A stretch of 60,032 bases of DNA, from the NCBI GenBank assembly GCA_947573605.1, contig CANPGM010000019.1, positions 1 to 60,032 of the forward strand, written 5' to 3'. The DNA is from an uncultured Roseburia sp. (lineage in GTDB: Bacteria; Bacillota; Clostridia; Lachnospirales; Lachnospiraceae). The translations under genes and the position numbers were made by a program. Under the pieces are notes generated by a model. It worked only from the letters and a program-made list of their open reading frames with translations. It had not been told where the DNA came from and searched no databases. Every line of letters begins with the position of its first letter. The first letter of the stretch is position 1. Positions 18,071 through 25,930 of this stretch are shown here, in pieces.

Positions 18071-19006
18071 TTAGCCAAACGTACGTATCAGCTCTAATGT
18101 TTCACTGTCAATAATAATTCCGGAGCGTTTCAGCTCCTCCATCGCCTCAAAAAATTTCTCTTTCTGCCCTGTAGTAAAATAAAGCTTTAATTTACAGGTA
18201 TGGCTGGAAAGTTCCTCCGGATACTGGGCAAACGCTCTGCCGCACCAGTGTTCCATCTGAACAAAATCCCTGACTTCCAAAAGTCTTAAGCAAATCCATT
18301 TATAATACTCGCTTGTAACCTGATACCCTGCCTTCCGGTACAGAGATTCTCCAACTTTTACAAATGTAGATACCATGTTTTTCTGCTCCATATCTGTAAA
18401 GACTCTCTGCTCCAGTACCCTGTTCATGTAAGGAATCAGAATATGCTCGCATTCCGTTTCAAGCGGCTCTTCTTTTTCAATCCCGTTGTATAGTTTCTGC
18501 ACGTTTCCGCGGAAATTATTAAGCTCCTCCTGTAAGACAGAAGCCGCATAATGAGACGTCTCCGAATCCGGGCTGTTTAACGCCAAAGAGATGGCCGCAA
18601 GAGAATTGTGGATATCTCCCCGGATAATGTTAAGCATCAGACCGCGCAGACTTTCCTTATCGCTGACCGCAATCGCCTCTTCCAGCGGCGCAATATTCCG
18701 CTCCCGCTCCTCGTCTACGCGGTCGTTCGTTTTTACCCTCTCCTTGCTGAAAATAACGTCCTCCAAATCCACGTCCTGACGGAATACGAACAGATACAGA
18801 AGATGTCCTCCGCCGAAAAACAGCGGACCGACGACGGGACAAAGAAGCATCACAAAAAACTGAATCACATAAGCCGTCCGCTTTCCCTTCTTTCTCTCTT
18901 CTTCCTTTTTTTTCCGGGAACCGACCGTCATGCCGTAGATGAAATAGCCGACGGCGGCAAGCGTATTGACGGCGACGATCGCCGCAAAAGCCTTTCCTTC
19001 CGTCAT
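18071..19006 (-). CDS. pelE: PelE-like membrane TPR protein
   Basis: A 311-residue protein with two N-terminal hydrophobic segments (AAIVAVNTLAAVGYFIYGM, about 8-26, and VIQFFVMLLCPVVGPLFFGGG, about 47-67), then a soluble alpha-helical part with TPR-like pairs (about 120-300, e.g. YKWICLRLLEVRDFVQMEHW). Two helices followed by TPRs is the architecture of PelE, which joins PelD, PelF and PelG in one membrane complex. The ATG overlaps the stop of the PelD-like gene (ATGA). Sequence similarity is weak by eye; the call rests on architecture and position. Confidence 0.72.
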   Translation of the reverse strand: MTEGKAFAAIVAVNTLAAVGYFIYGMTVGSRKKKEEERKKGKRTAYVIQFFVMLLCPVVGPLFFGGGHLLYLFVFRQDVDLEDVIFSKERVKTNDRVDEERERNIAPLEEAIAVSDKESLRGLMLNIIRGDIHNSLAAISLALNSPDSETSHYAASVLQEELNNFRGNVQKLYNGIEKEEPLETECEHILIPYMNRVLEQRVFTDMEQKNMVSTFVKVGESLYRKAGYQVTSEYYKWICLRLLEVRDFVQMEHWCGRAFAQYPEELSSHTCKLKLYFTTGQKEKFFEAMEELKRSGIIIDSETLELIRTFG

Positions 19007-21201
19007 AGGTCAAATCCCTCCCGAATCCGGCTCTTGTATCCGATATTTTCAAACCGCTTAATGACAAAATCGGCGTCTTTTGTTTCCGTATTGGACAAAA
19101 GCGCATAAAGCTGCCCGTCCGCCATTTTCCCGATATAGTCCGACTGGCGCATAAGCTTTGCCAGTTCCTTGCCCGCCGTTTCCAAATCGCGTCCCGTCGT
19201 ATCTATCTGCAATATCGTGCATTCCGTCAAACCTTTGTTGCCGGCCTTCTGATATGCTCTTACAAGGATCTCAAACGCTTCCGTATCCAGTATTTTTGTT
19301 CCCTCCAGATAGCGTTCTCTCTCCAGCGCCTCCAGATAACGGTTGGCGCGCAGTACCGCATTCTGTATCAGATATCCGATAATGACAAGCATATTGGCCT
19401 GCCCAAGCGTCATTCGCTCCCACGGAATACCCCAGACCATTAAAATCAACTGCATCTCGTCTCCGGCAAAAATAGCGTTTGCCATCAGAGGATAACGATC
19501 GTCCATGCTTCTGTTGATATAGACGCGTTTCTCCTTCAGCAGTCCGTACATATCCTCCATCTTTGTATAGTCGATCGAGTGTCCGAGCATACGCGCCGCA
19601 CGCGACGTCGCGGAAAAAAGTCTGGCATACGACCGGTTTGCAACGGTATAAATGGCCACGTCCTTACTGTCCACCAGCCGTCCCAGAACCTCCGCCGCAT
19701 AGAACAAAACCTCAGACGGCTCATACTGGTCAAGGCTTGAGGTAATCTCATAAATTTTCCCGATACTGTCGTTTTGATTGATTAACTGCACCTCAAGCAT
19801 ATTCTTAATGCGGATATTGCTGGTATTAATATCCTGTATGTCGTCAAGCTGGTGCTCCATATACTGTACTTCGTGCTTATTCGCACCCCGGATCGCCCGA
19901 AGCTGATCTCTCATATAACCGACGATCAGTCCCAGAATAAAAAGCTGCGCGATCCATACATATGTATTGTAATCGAGCAGGACGTCCAGTCCCGGCCTGT
20001 TATACATCTGCCGGAAACAATAGCCTGCAACCGAAAGCACCGCGGAAAACGTCGCCTGATGCTGTCCGTATACAACGGCAAACAGCAGCACATAGAGCAG
20101 ATAAAAATCCAGATTGGCAAAATATGCGCTGCCAACTGCGCGGTTATTCAGCATAAAAAAAGGAATAAAGCAGATGAAGTTTTCCGCAAACGGAATCAGC
20201 GCCTTTGCAATAACAAGAAGTCTCTGCCCGATATCCCGAACGGTATCTCTGTCTTCCTCTTCCGTCTCCACATACTCGTGGCTGTATTTTTTTACATAAG
20301 CCGCCGTCTGTTTCGCGACTTCCTGTACATGATGAAAAACGGTCAGTCCGAATTCGGCGGCAAACGCCCGGCTGTCTAAGACAATTCGCATCGGATTGCC
20401 CGACGTATTGTCCGTAATCGTTACCTTATCGCCCATCGCCTTCTGGATTCCTCCCGCAAGGCTCAATTCGTCTATGCATTCGCCGGACGAAATATGATAA
20501 AGGCTTTTATCCGTTTTTTCTCTGATGAGCGCTTTGTAGATTGCCTCAACCGCGTCGTCTACATAAAGCATAGAAAAAATTTTGCTGGCATTGGCGCGGA
20601 TGCGTCCGGTCTGAATCGCTTCGATACTCATTCTTGTACAGATACTGTTTTGTATGTGATACGGACTCTCGGACGCTTTCGGCTCCGGCAGCGTATACAA
20701 ATGATCCAGACGAAGCACAACGGTATCCGTATTCATTCTTTTTCTGTAATTCTGGCAGACTTCCTCTCCCTGGGCAATCGCAACGCCGCGAAAGCTTATG
20801 GCGGAAACGGGCTCGTCCTCTGCAATATCCTCTTTATGCGGCTGCGCGAAGACTTCCTCTGACGATAAGTAGATAAATCTCCCACTCCCAAGCAGCGCAA
20901 AAGAGGACAGGATATTCTGAAGCGCCGTCAGATACCGCACGGACTCCTTTCTGGCGTCGGTCCAGTCGAAATTAAAGTCGTAGCATCCTAAAAATATCGT
21001 AACGTCCGGCCTTACGCTGTCGACGATTTCTTTTAAGCAGTCGTTATCATACGGGAACCGGTATCTTTCATATGCGTTTTTATATGCACTGTTTTTGTCT
21101 CTGCTTCCCGTCAGGACATAAGGACAGTGGCCTTCTTTATTGAGCTTGTTAATCAAAGCCTTCATCAGCTGATTATCGCTGCCGACCAATAATACATCCA
21201 T
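19003..21201 (-). CDS. pelD: Epimerase-like domain fused to a PelD-like c-di-GMP receptor
   Basis: A 732-residue fusion. Residues 1-310 form a Rossmann SDR/epimerase-like domain (MDVLLVGSDNQLMKALI, FIYLSSEEVF, MLYVDDAVEAIYKAL). The YxxxK catalytic pair is not visible: the best alignment is FRGVA at 137-141. Residues 335-460 are hydrophobic helices, followed by a coiled coil (KHEVQYMEHQLDDIQ), a GAF domain (about 490-625) and a C-terminal GGDEF-like domain. There the active motif is degenerate (ADGQL, 694-698), but RxxD (RQSD, 685-688) lies exactly five residues before it, the position of the c-di-GMP-binding I-site. This is the PelD arrangement: a receptor that switches on synthesis when c-di-GMP binds. 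ATG 21201 was preferred to the upstream GTG because of GGAG spacing. Confidence 0.88.
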   Translation of the reverse strand: MDVLLVGSDNQLMKALINKLNKEGHCPYVLTGSRDKNSAYKNAYERYRFPYDNDCLKEIVDSVRPDVTIFLGCYDFNFDWTDARKESVRYLTALQNILSSFALLGSGRFIYLSSEEVFAQPHKEDIAEDEPVSAISFRGVAIAQGEEVCQNYRKRMNTDTVVLRLDHLYTLPEPKASESPYHIQNSICTRMSIEAIQTGRIRANASKIFSMLYVDDAVEAIYKALIREKTDKSLYHISSGECIDELSLAGGIQKAMGDKVTITDNTSGNPMRIVLDSRAFAAEFGLTVFHHVQEVAKQTAAYVKKYSHEYVETEEEDRDTVRDIGQRLLVIAKALIPFAENFICFIPFFMLNNRAVGSAYFANLDFYLLYVLLFAVVYGQHQATFSAVLSVAGYCFRQMYNRPGLDVLLDYNTYVWIAQLFILGLIVGYMRDQLRAIRGANKHEVQYMEHQLDDIQDINTSNIRIKNMLEVQLINQNDSIGKIYEITSSLDQYEPSEVLFYAAEVLGRLVDSKDVAIYTVANRSYARLFSATSRAARMLGHSIDYTKMEDMYGLLKEKRVYINRSMDDRYPLMANAIFAGDEMQLILMVWGIPWERMTLGQANMLVIIGYLIQNAVLRANRYLEALERERYLEGTKILDTEAFEILVRAYQKAGNKGLTECTILQIDTTGRDLETAGKELAKLMRQSDYIGKMADGQLYALLSNTETKDADFVIKRFENIGYKSRIREGFDL

Positions 21202-21215
21202 ATATACCACTCCAT

Positions 21216-21473
21216 CTACCGCAGGATTCCTTCTTTTTTTAAAGATTCCAGAAACAGGCGCACATCCTCTTTTGCCTCGTCTCCGGATATATCATACGTC
21301 TTTTTCAGATATTCTGCAATTTGTTTCGGGTCTTTTCCGTCGCACAAAAGCTTCCATATTGCAGCCCCGCTTTTGTTTAACATCAAAGGCTTTCTGAAGT
21401 TCTTTCCGTCCTGCTCCATATCAAGCAGCCAAAAACACCCCGCCGCTTCGCGTAACTGATATTTCTCCTTCAT
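21216..21473 (-). CDS. PqqD-like peptide-recognition protein
   Basis: An 85-residue protein with the winged-helix PqqD pattern: a beta-hairpin (GCFWLLDMEQDGKNFRKPLML) then LNKSGAAIWKLLCDGKDPKQ and helices ending DVRLFLESLKKEGIL. PqqD-type domains bind the leader of a precursor peptide and present it to modifying enzymes. It lies 13 bases after the peptidase gene and 14 before the PelD-like gene, so it is transcribed with the exopolysaccharide machine. The likely client is the leader-bearing protein at 22229, though this is inference. Confidence 0.85.
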   Translation of the reverse strand: MKEKYQLREAAGCFWLLDMEQDGKNFRKPLMLNKSGAAIWKLLCDGKDPKQIAEYLKKTYDISGDEAKEDVRLFLESLKKEGILR

Positions 21474-21486
21474 CTTATATCCCCAT

Positions 21487-21930
21487 TCAATCCGTTTTTC
21501 GGGAAAATCTCTGTTTTACGGCATGGACGGCAACGGCTATGCGATGCCGGAACGGCCTCATCAAAAGCCACGCCGTACTGTAAGCACGGTAGGCCAAATG
21601 CCTGACGGAACGCGTTCTTCCTCTTCGGACAAACCCTGTCAGCATTCCCCGTACCTGATCAAACCTCACCGGCCCTTCTACCTGCGTCTGATTGTCGCCG
21701 ACCAGAAAAAGCCCGTTTTTTTTTATTTTCCATATCCGGTGCAGTACGAGAATTCCTTCGTCACGACGGAATAAAACGACGTCGCCGCGCTTTAGCCTGC
21801 CGCGGGGCGGTCCGATCACGGCCATGTCCCGTTCCGGTACAAACAGCGGATACATACTGTAGCCGTTTACCTTTAACTGAACCGTTTTTCCGTCCTGCAG
21901 CAAATGTTCTACATCCATCTTTGCTTCCAT
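21487..21930 (-). CDS. S24/S26 signal-peptidase-like protease
   Basis: A 147-residue protein with the S24/S26 fold: VNGYSMYPLFVP (Ser25 candidate nucleophile in the SMxP box), GRLKRGDVVLFRR, VLHRIWKIKKNGLFLVGDNQ and a C-terminal TGFVRRGR. VLHRI replaces the Lys of ordinary bacterial signal peptidase I with His, as in Ser-His (SipW/ER-type) enzymes. Two weakly hydrophobic stretches near the C-terminus may touch the membrane. First gene of the minus-strand operon, with GGAGG nine bases before its ATG. It probably removes the leader from the divergently encoded precursor; a general signal peptidase is less likely given the neighbours. Confidence 0.85.
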   Translation of the reverse strand: MEAKMDVEHLLQDGKTVQLKVNGYSMYPLFVPERDMAVIGPPRGRLKRGDVVLFRRDEGILVLHRIWKIKKNGLFLVGDNQTQVEGPVRFDQVRGMLTGFVRRGRTRSVRHLAYRAYSTAWLLMRPFRHRIAVAVHAVKQRFSRKTD

Positions 21931-22228
21931 TCCGCTTTTCCTCCCGCAGCGTGGCGCACTATTGTTAAAATTTAATAATTATTATATCATTTTTTCTGTA
22001 TAAATGCTATAAATTTTCAAATTTTATCAGACAAATATTAAAATATAGATCATACCTGCCAGAATGAAAACAGGACATTTTCGTTAAAAATGCAAAAATT
22101 ATACAGCGAAATTCAACGAAAATTATGCATTTTATATTGACTTCACTACTATACTAAAATATAATGTATTTAGTAATTAAATAAATTTCCTGTTCACACA
22201 TGTCTATTTTATTAAGGAGAGTGTCGAG
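21931..22228. promoter_or_regulatory. AT-rich divergent control region between the operon and precursor gene
   Basis: The region is about 298 bases and clearly more AT-rich than the genes. It contains a strong plus-strand promoter, TTGACT (22137-22142), 17 bases, TATAAT (22160-22165), with the start of transcription near 22172 and an AAGGAG site nine bases before the ATG at 22229. For the minus operon only a possible TATAAT (21986-21981) without a clear -35 is seen, which hints at an activator. Inverted motifs listed separately lie between them. Confidence 0.7.
22077..22132. repeat. Nested inverted repeats upstream of the precursor promoter
   Basis: ATTTTCGTT (22077-22085) recurs inverted as AACGAAAAT (22115-22123), and AAATGCA (22088-22094) recurs inverted as TGCATTT (22126-22132). 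Both pairs have half-sites 38 bases apart and lie immediately upstream of the -35 box at 22137. This is the pattern expected for a regulator binding two sites; no regulator gene is adjacent. Confidence 0.5.
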
Positions 22229-22681
22229 ATGAAAAATTATGAGAAGCCAGTACTCATGAAGGAAGAGGATCTGGCAGAAGGCGTTTACGCGGCAAGCGGC
22301 GATGTCACCTCAGGCGGCGATTGTTGGACGGTAGAACCTGTTTCTGTGCAGGACTGGAACGGTTCGCATCATGTATTTGAAATACGCTGCCGGCACACAA
22401 ATGCAGTAGAGCACATTTCATCCGCAACAACAGTTGTACTTACATTCAACAATGAATTGACAGACGCCTATTCGGAATTTCCCGCAAGCTTCAGCGGCAG
22501 TACCGTGACAGTAGTCCGCGAGCTGCTTGCAGATGCCTATAATTCAGGCGACAATGTAACCTATAAGGTTTGGGCAAAATCATCCGATGAGGCTACTACA
22601 AAAGCTTTAGCATGTACCGGTTCCAGCATTACTTGTACGAAAACTGTAAATGTGCAGGGCGGAGGCGCCGACGGCAACTAA
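22229..22681 (+). CDS. Secreted protein precursor with conserved leader (RiPP-like)
   Basis: A 150-residue protein of a family I recognise only as Lachnospiraceae hypothetical proteins. The N-terminus (MKNYEKPVLM...LAEGVYAASG, residues 1-24) is charged, not hydrophobic, so it is not an ordinary signal peptide. The ...EGVYAASG ending looks like a leader with a small-residue cleavage site. The core (25-150) starts with a DCW region, has four cysteines, alternating Thr/Ser/Val strands (TTVVLTFNNEL, FSGSTVTVVRELL, SSITCTKTVNV) and a Gly-rich end. That suggests a beta-sandwich secreted protein. It is followed by its own terminator-like hairpin and an ABC exporter gene, and is divergent from peptidase and PqqD genes. 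I infer PqqD-guided export and cleavage; the mature function may be a matrix or adhesion protein. Confidence 0.8.
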   Translation: MKNYEKPVLMKEEDLAEGVYAASGDVTSGGDCWTVEPVSVQDWNGSHHVFEIRCRHTNAVEHISSATTVVLTFNNELTDAYSEFPASFSGSTVTVVRELLADAYNSGDNVTYKVWAKSSDEATTKALACTGSSITCTKTVNVQGGGADGN

Positions 22682-22776
22682 GTTATCAACGAAGCCTGTC
22701 TGCAGTCCCAGCGGCTGCGCTTTGGGCAATAACCCGTTATCCGATTATCAGAAAATTTAACTGCGAAAAGCAGGAA

Positions 22777-22875
22777 GCTGCCGCATTAACAAAAACAGAG
22801 ACAGGGCATCGCGGATTCCGTTCCCGGTGGTACTTATTTTCCTGCCTGTTTTACGATTAATGCGGCGGCTTTTTT
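22777..22875 (+). terminator. Long imperfect hairpin ending in U6 between precursor and exporter
   Basis: GCTGCCGCATTAA (22777-22789) pairs with TTAATGCGGCGGC (22857-22869), 13 positions with one G-U pair, directly followed by six T (22870-22875). Inside, AAAACAG (22792-22798) pairs with CTGTTTT (22846-22852) and CAGG with CCTG, so the 67-base interior continues the stem. It works as a terminator on paper. Partial read-through would make far more precursor mRNA than exporter mRNA. It may alternatively be a structured regulatory RNA. Confidence 0.6.
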
Positions 22876-22927
22876 CACTTTAAAAATATGCGTGAAGGCG
22901 CCGTCGTTTTCAGCAAAAAGGAAGGCT

Positions 22928-24709
22928 ATGAGAGAGAAAGTTACATTTTACATAAACCGCATCAGGGAAGGCCGTTTAAAGGAAATGCGGCGGCAGACGG
23001 TCTGGATTTACCAATATGCAAAAAAATACTGGGCGGCTATGATTTTTTATACAATTCTCGGAATGATCAGTACGGTAGTTGCACTCCTACTCAGCCTTGT
23101 CTCAAAAGATCTGGTCGACATCATCACCGGCCACCAGACCGGAGAAGTCGTTAAAACGTTCTGTATTATGATCGGACTGAATGTGGGAACCACTCTTATC
23201 AATCTACTGTCCGACTACGCTTCAAGCTGGATCAGCATGAAAGTAGACGCGGAAATCAAAACCGATATCTTTTCAAAAATTCTGGTAACGGACTGGGAAT
23301 CCTTAACGAACTATCACACCGGCGATCTTTTAACCAGATGGAGCCGCGACGCCTCGAATATTTCCTCCGGCGTTCTTAATTTCATTCCGAACTGTATTAT
23401 CTATCTGTTCCGCTTTATCAGTGCGTTTGCAATGGTCGTCTATTATGACGTATCTTTTGCCGTATTCGCTTTTATCGGTATGCCGGTCAGTCTTCTGCTT
23501 TCCAAAACGCTGATGAAGCGGATGATCAATAATAATAAACGGAGCGCCGAAATGGGCGCGAAGATGTCCGGTTTTAATCAGGAGACATTTTCCAATATTC
23601 AGTTTATCAAAGCGTTCGATCTGATTCATCTTTACATCGAACGCTTAAAACAGCTTCAAAAGGAATTCATTTCCATGAAGCTGGATTTTCAGAAAATGTC
23701 GATGGGCACTTCTCTGCTTTTATCTACGGTCGCGCTCGCGGTCTCCTATGCTTCGTACGGATGGGGCATCTACCGCGTATGGAGCGGAGCCATCAGCTAC
23801 GGAGCAATGACGATGTTTTTAAGCCTTTCCGGCACGCTCACGGGCACGCTGCACAATCTGACGTCGCTGGTTCCCGGGGCGATTTCTCTAACCACCTCCG
23901 CGGGACGGCTGATGGATATTGTGGAAATGCCCCAGGAGGACAACAGTCATGATGAAGAAGTCGACGCCTTCTTTTCCAGATATCAGCAGACGGGCATCAG
24001 TCTGTGCATGAAGGATATCCGGTACTCCTACGCAAACAGCCAGCCGGTATTCGAGCGTGCCGGTTTAAGAGCGCACCCGCATGAGGTCATTGCTTTGGTC
24101 GGCCCCTCCGGCGAGGGAAAGACGACGATGCTTCGCCTGATGCTCTCCTTGATTGTGCCGCAGGGCGGAACGGCGGCTCTGTGCGGAGGAACCGCCCGGT
24201 TAAGCGACAAAGACGCCGAAAAGATTCCGCTGACCGCTTCGACAAGAAAGCTCTTTTCTTATGTGCCGCAGGGAAATACCATGTTCTCCGGCACGATTGC
24301 GGAAAATATGCGAAACGTGAAGCCGGACGCTACCGACGATGAGATTATAGAAGCGCTGAAAGCCTCCTGCGCCTATGAATTTGTAGAAAAGCTTCCGAAC
24401 GGCATTCACAGTGTTATCAAAGAAAGAGGGGGCGGTTTTTCCGAGGGACAATCCCAGCGGCTATCCATTGCAAGAGCACTGCTTCGAAAGTCGCCGATTC
24501 TGCTGCTTGACGAGGCAACTTCGGCATTGGACGTCGATACGGAAAGACGGACGCTCTTCCATATTATGAAGGATGATTATCCCCGCACCTGTATTGTCAC
24601 GACACACCGGCCGACCGTGTTAAGCGTCTGTACCCGCGTCTACGCCATCCGCAATAAGCAGTGCGTATCGTTAAGCGAAAAGGAAATACGCGACCTGATA
24701 AATAAATAA
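22928..24709 (+). CDS. ABC exporter with fused membrane and ATPase domains
   Basis: A protein of 593 residues. The membrane half (about 20-310) has six helices (WAAMIFYTILGMISTVVALLLS onward). The ATPase half has Walker A GPSGEGKTT, the Q-loop region YVPQGN, signature FSEGQSQRLSIARALL and Walker B ILLLDEATSALD, with His in the switch (VTTHRPT). This is a type-I exporter acting as a homodimer. There is no N-terminal C39 peptidase domain, so leader cleavage must be done by another protein, presumably the S24/S26 peptidase. I chose ATG 22928 (AAGGAAG site) over the upstream GTG 22892. Its position after the precursor gene makes the precursor its probable cargo. Confidence 0.92.
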   Translation: MREKVTFYINRIREGRLKEMRRQTVWIYQYAKKYWAAMIFYTILGMISTVVALLLSLVSKDLVDIITGHQTGEVVKTFCIMIGLNVGTTLINLLSDYASSWISMKVDAEIKTDIFSKILVTDWESLTNYHTGDLLTRWSRDASNISSGVLNFIPNCIIYLFRFISAFAMVVYYDVSFAVFAFIGMPVSLLLSKTLMKRMINNNKRSAEMGAKMSGFNQETFSNIQFIKAFDLIHLYIERLKQLQKEFISMKLDFQKMSMGTSLLLSTVALAVSYASYGWGIYRVWSGAISYGAMTMFLSLSGTLTGTLHNLTSLVPGAISLTTSAGRLMDIVEMPQEDNSHDEEVDAFFSRYQQTGISLCMKDIRYSYANSQPVFERAGLRAHPHEVIALVGPSGEGKTTMLRLMLSLIVPQGGTAALCGGTARLSDKDAEKIPLTASTRKLFSYVPQGNTMFSGTIAENMRNVKPDATDDEIIEALKASCAYEFVEKLPNGIHSVIKERGGGFSEGQSQRLSIARALLRKSPILLLDEATSALDVDTERRTLFHIMKDDYPRTCIVTTHRPTVLSVCTRVYAIRNKQCVSLSEKEIRDLINK

Positions 24710-24734
24710 ACTATTTGGAAAGGAATGTTGTCCC

Positions 24735-25919
24735 ATGAAATTAAAAAACGGCTATCTGCTTTACGAATCAGGCGGCGCTTCTTATCTGCTGCCCTACGGG
24801 CAGAATATTGCGGATCACAGACACGGAATGCGTTTAAATGAATCCGGAAAGTTTTTGTATACGGCGCTCTTACGGGATCAGGATTTGTTTGCAGATTGTA
24901 CAAAACAGGACGCGGAACAAAAGCTGCTTGCTCTGCTGCTTGCCCATTACGAAACAAACGCGTCCGAAGCGCCCGCTCTTTTAGCGGATATCAAGAGCTT
25001 TCTCTCTCACCTTCAGAGAATTGACGCGCTTTCCGATTCCGAAGTGCAAATTTCCGCTCCGGAACGAACCTGTTTTCGCATCGGACCTCTCACACTGGAA
25101 TTTTGCGGGCCGAAAGAACTGATTCCCCCTTCTTTTTTTCCGTTTTCCTGTAAACCGGAGCCAAAATGCCCGGATCAGACCGTCTATCTGTTTCCGAGCG
25201 CGCCGCTCTTCCATGCGGGCGGTGAAGTATTGATTCGCACGGAAGAACTGATGCTTTTAAAAAATGAGGAGTGCTACCTGTTTTTATACCCGGCAGGGCA
25301 CGGCATTTCGGAAGTCCACTTAACTCTTGACGGACAAAAAGCCATCTTCTACTGCCACTGTCCGTTTTCCGACGATCTGCCGGAACAATTGTTTCACGCC
25401 ATCCGCTTTACCTTTCTCGTAAAAGCGCAGATGGAAGGACTGTTTGCCGTTCACTCGGCCTCCGTCCTCTATCGTAGCAGCGCATGGCTGTTTGCCGCTC
25501 CTTCGGGTACCGGAAAATCCACCCATGCCGCGCTCTGGAACAGTCTTTACAAAACGCCCGTATTAAACGGCGATTTAAACCTGATTGGTTTTTCGGACGA
25601 CAAGCCGATCGTTTACGGCATTCCGTGGTGCGGGACCTCCGCTCAATTCACTGCAAACGCATATCCGCTCGGCGGCATTGTTTTTTTAAGCCAGGCTTCC
25701 CATGATTCCGCAGCTTTTGTGACAGCAGAAAAAGCACAGCTCTCCGTCATGCGGCGTATGGTTTCACCCGCATGGACGAAGGCTATGCTTTCGGAAAATC
25801 TTAATTTTGCAGGACATCTTTCAAAAAAGATTCCTTTTTTTTCACTTGCATGTACAAAAGAGGCGTCTGCGGCGGCCGCATTAAAAAAATGCATTGATTC
25901 TGCGCTCACGACCGCCTGA
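24735..25919 (+). CDS. PqqD-HprK-like kinase fusion
   Basis: A 394-residue protein. The first 95 residues resemble a PqqD-type winged helix (MKLKNGYLLYESGG, HGMRLNESGKFLYTALL, LLADIKSFLSHLQRI). The C-terminal part has a P-loop APSGTGKSTHAALW (about 256-269) followed by PVLNGDLNLI and YGIPWCGTS, the HPr-kinase/PEP-carboxykinase fold. Related HprK-like proteins in lasso-peptide and similar clusters phosphorylate a residue of the precursor. Here the built-in PqqD part could itself grip the leader. It is 25 bases after the ABC exporter gene, in the same direction. Kinase activity on the 22229 product is inference; a Ser/Thr-rich core offers targets. Confidence 0.85.
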   Translation: MKLKNGYLLYESGGASYLLPYGQNIADHRHGMRLNESGKFLYTALLRDQDLFADCTKQDAEQKLLALLLAHYETNASEAPALLADIKSFLSHLQRIDALSDSEVQISAPERTCFRIGPLTLEFCGPKELIPPSFFPFSCKPEPKCPDQTVYLFPSAPLFHAGGEVLIRTEELMLLKNEECYLFLYPAGHGISEVHLTLDGQKAIFYCHCPFSDDLPEQLFHAIRFTFLVKAQMEGLFAVHSASVLYRSSAWLFAAPSGTGKSTHAALWNSLYKTPVLNGDLNLIGFSDDKPIVYGIPWCGTSAQFTANAYPLGGIVFLSQASHDSAAFVTAEKAQLSVMRRMVSPAWTKAMLSENLNFAGHLSKKIPFFSLACTKEASAAAALKKCIDSALTTA

Positions 25920-25930
25920 GCCTTTTTCTT

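Noticed and set aside
22888-22927. Upstream GTG (22892) as start of the ABC exporter
   Set aside because: No ribosome site in front of it; ATG 22928 has AAGGAAG at good spacing.
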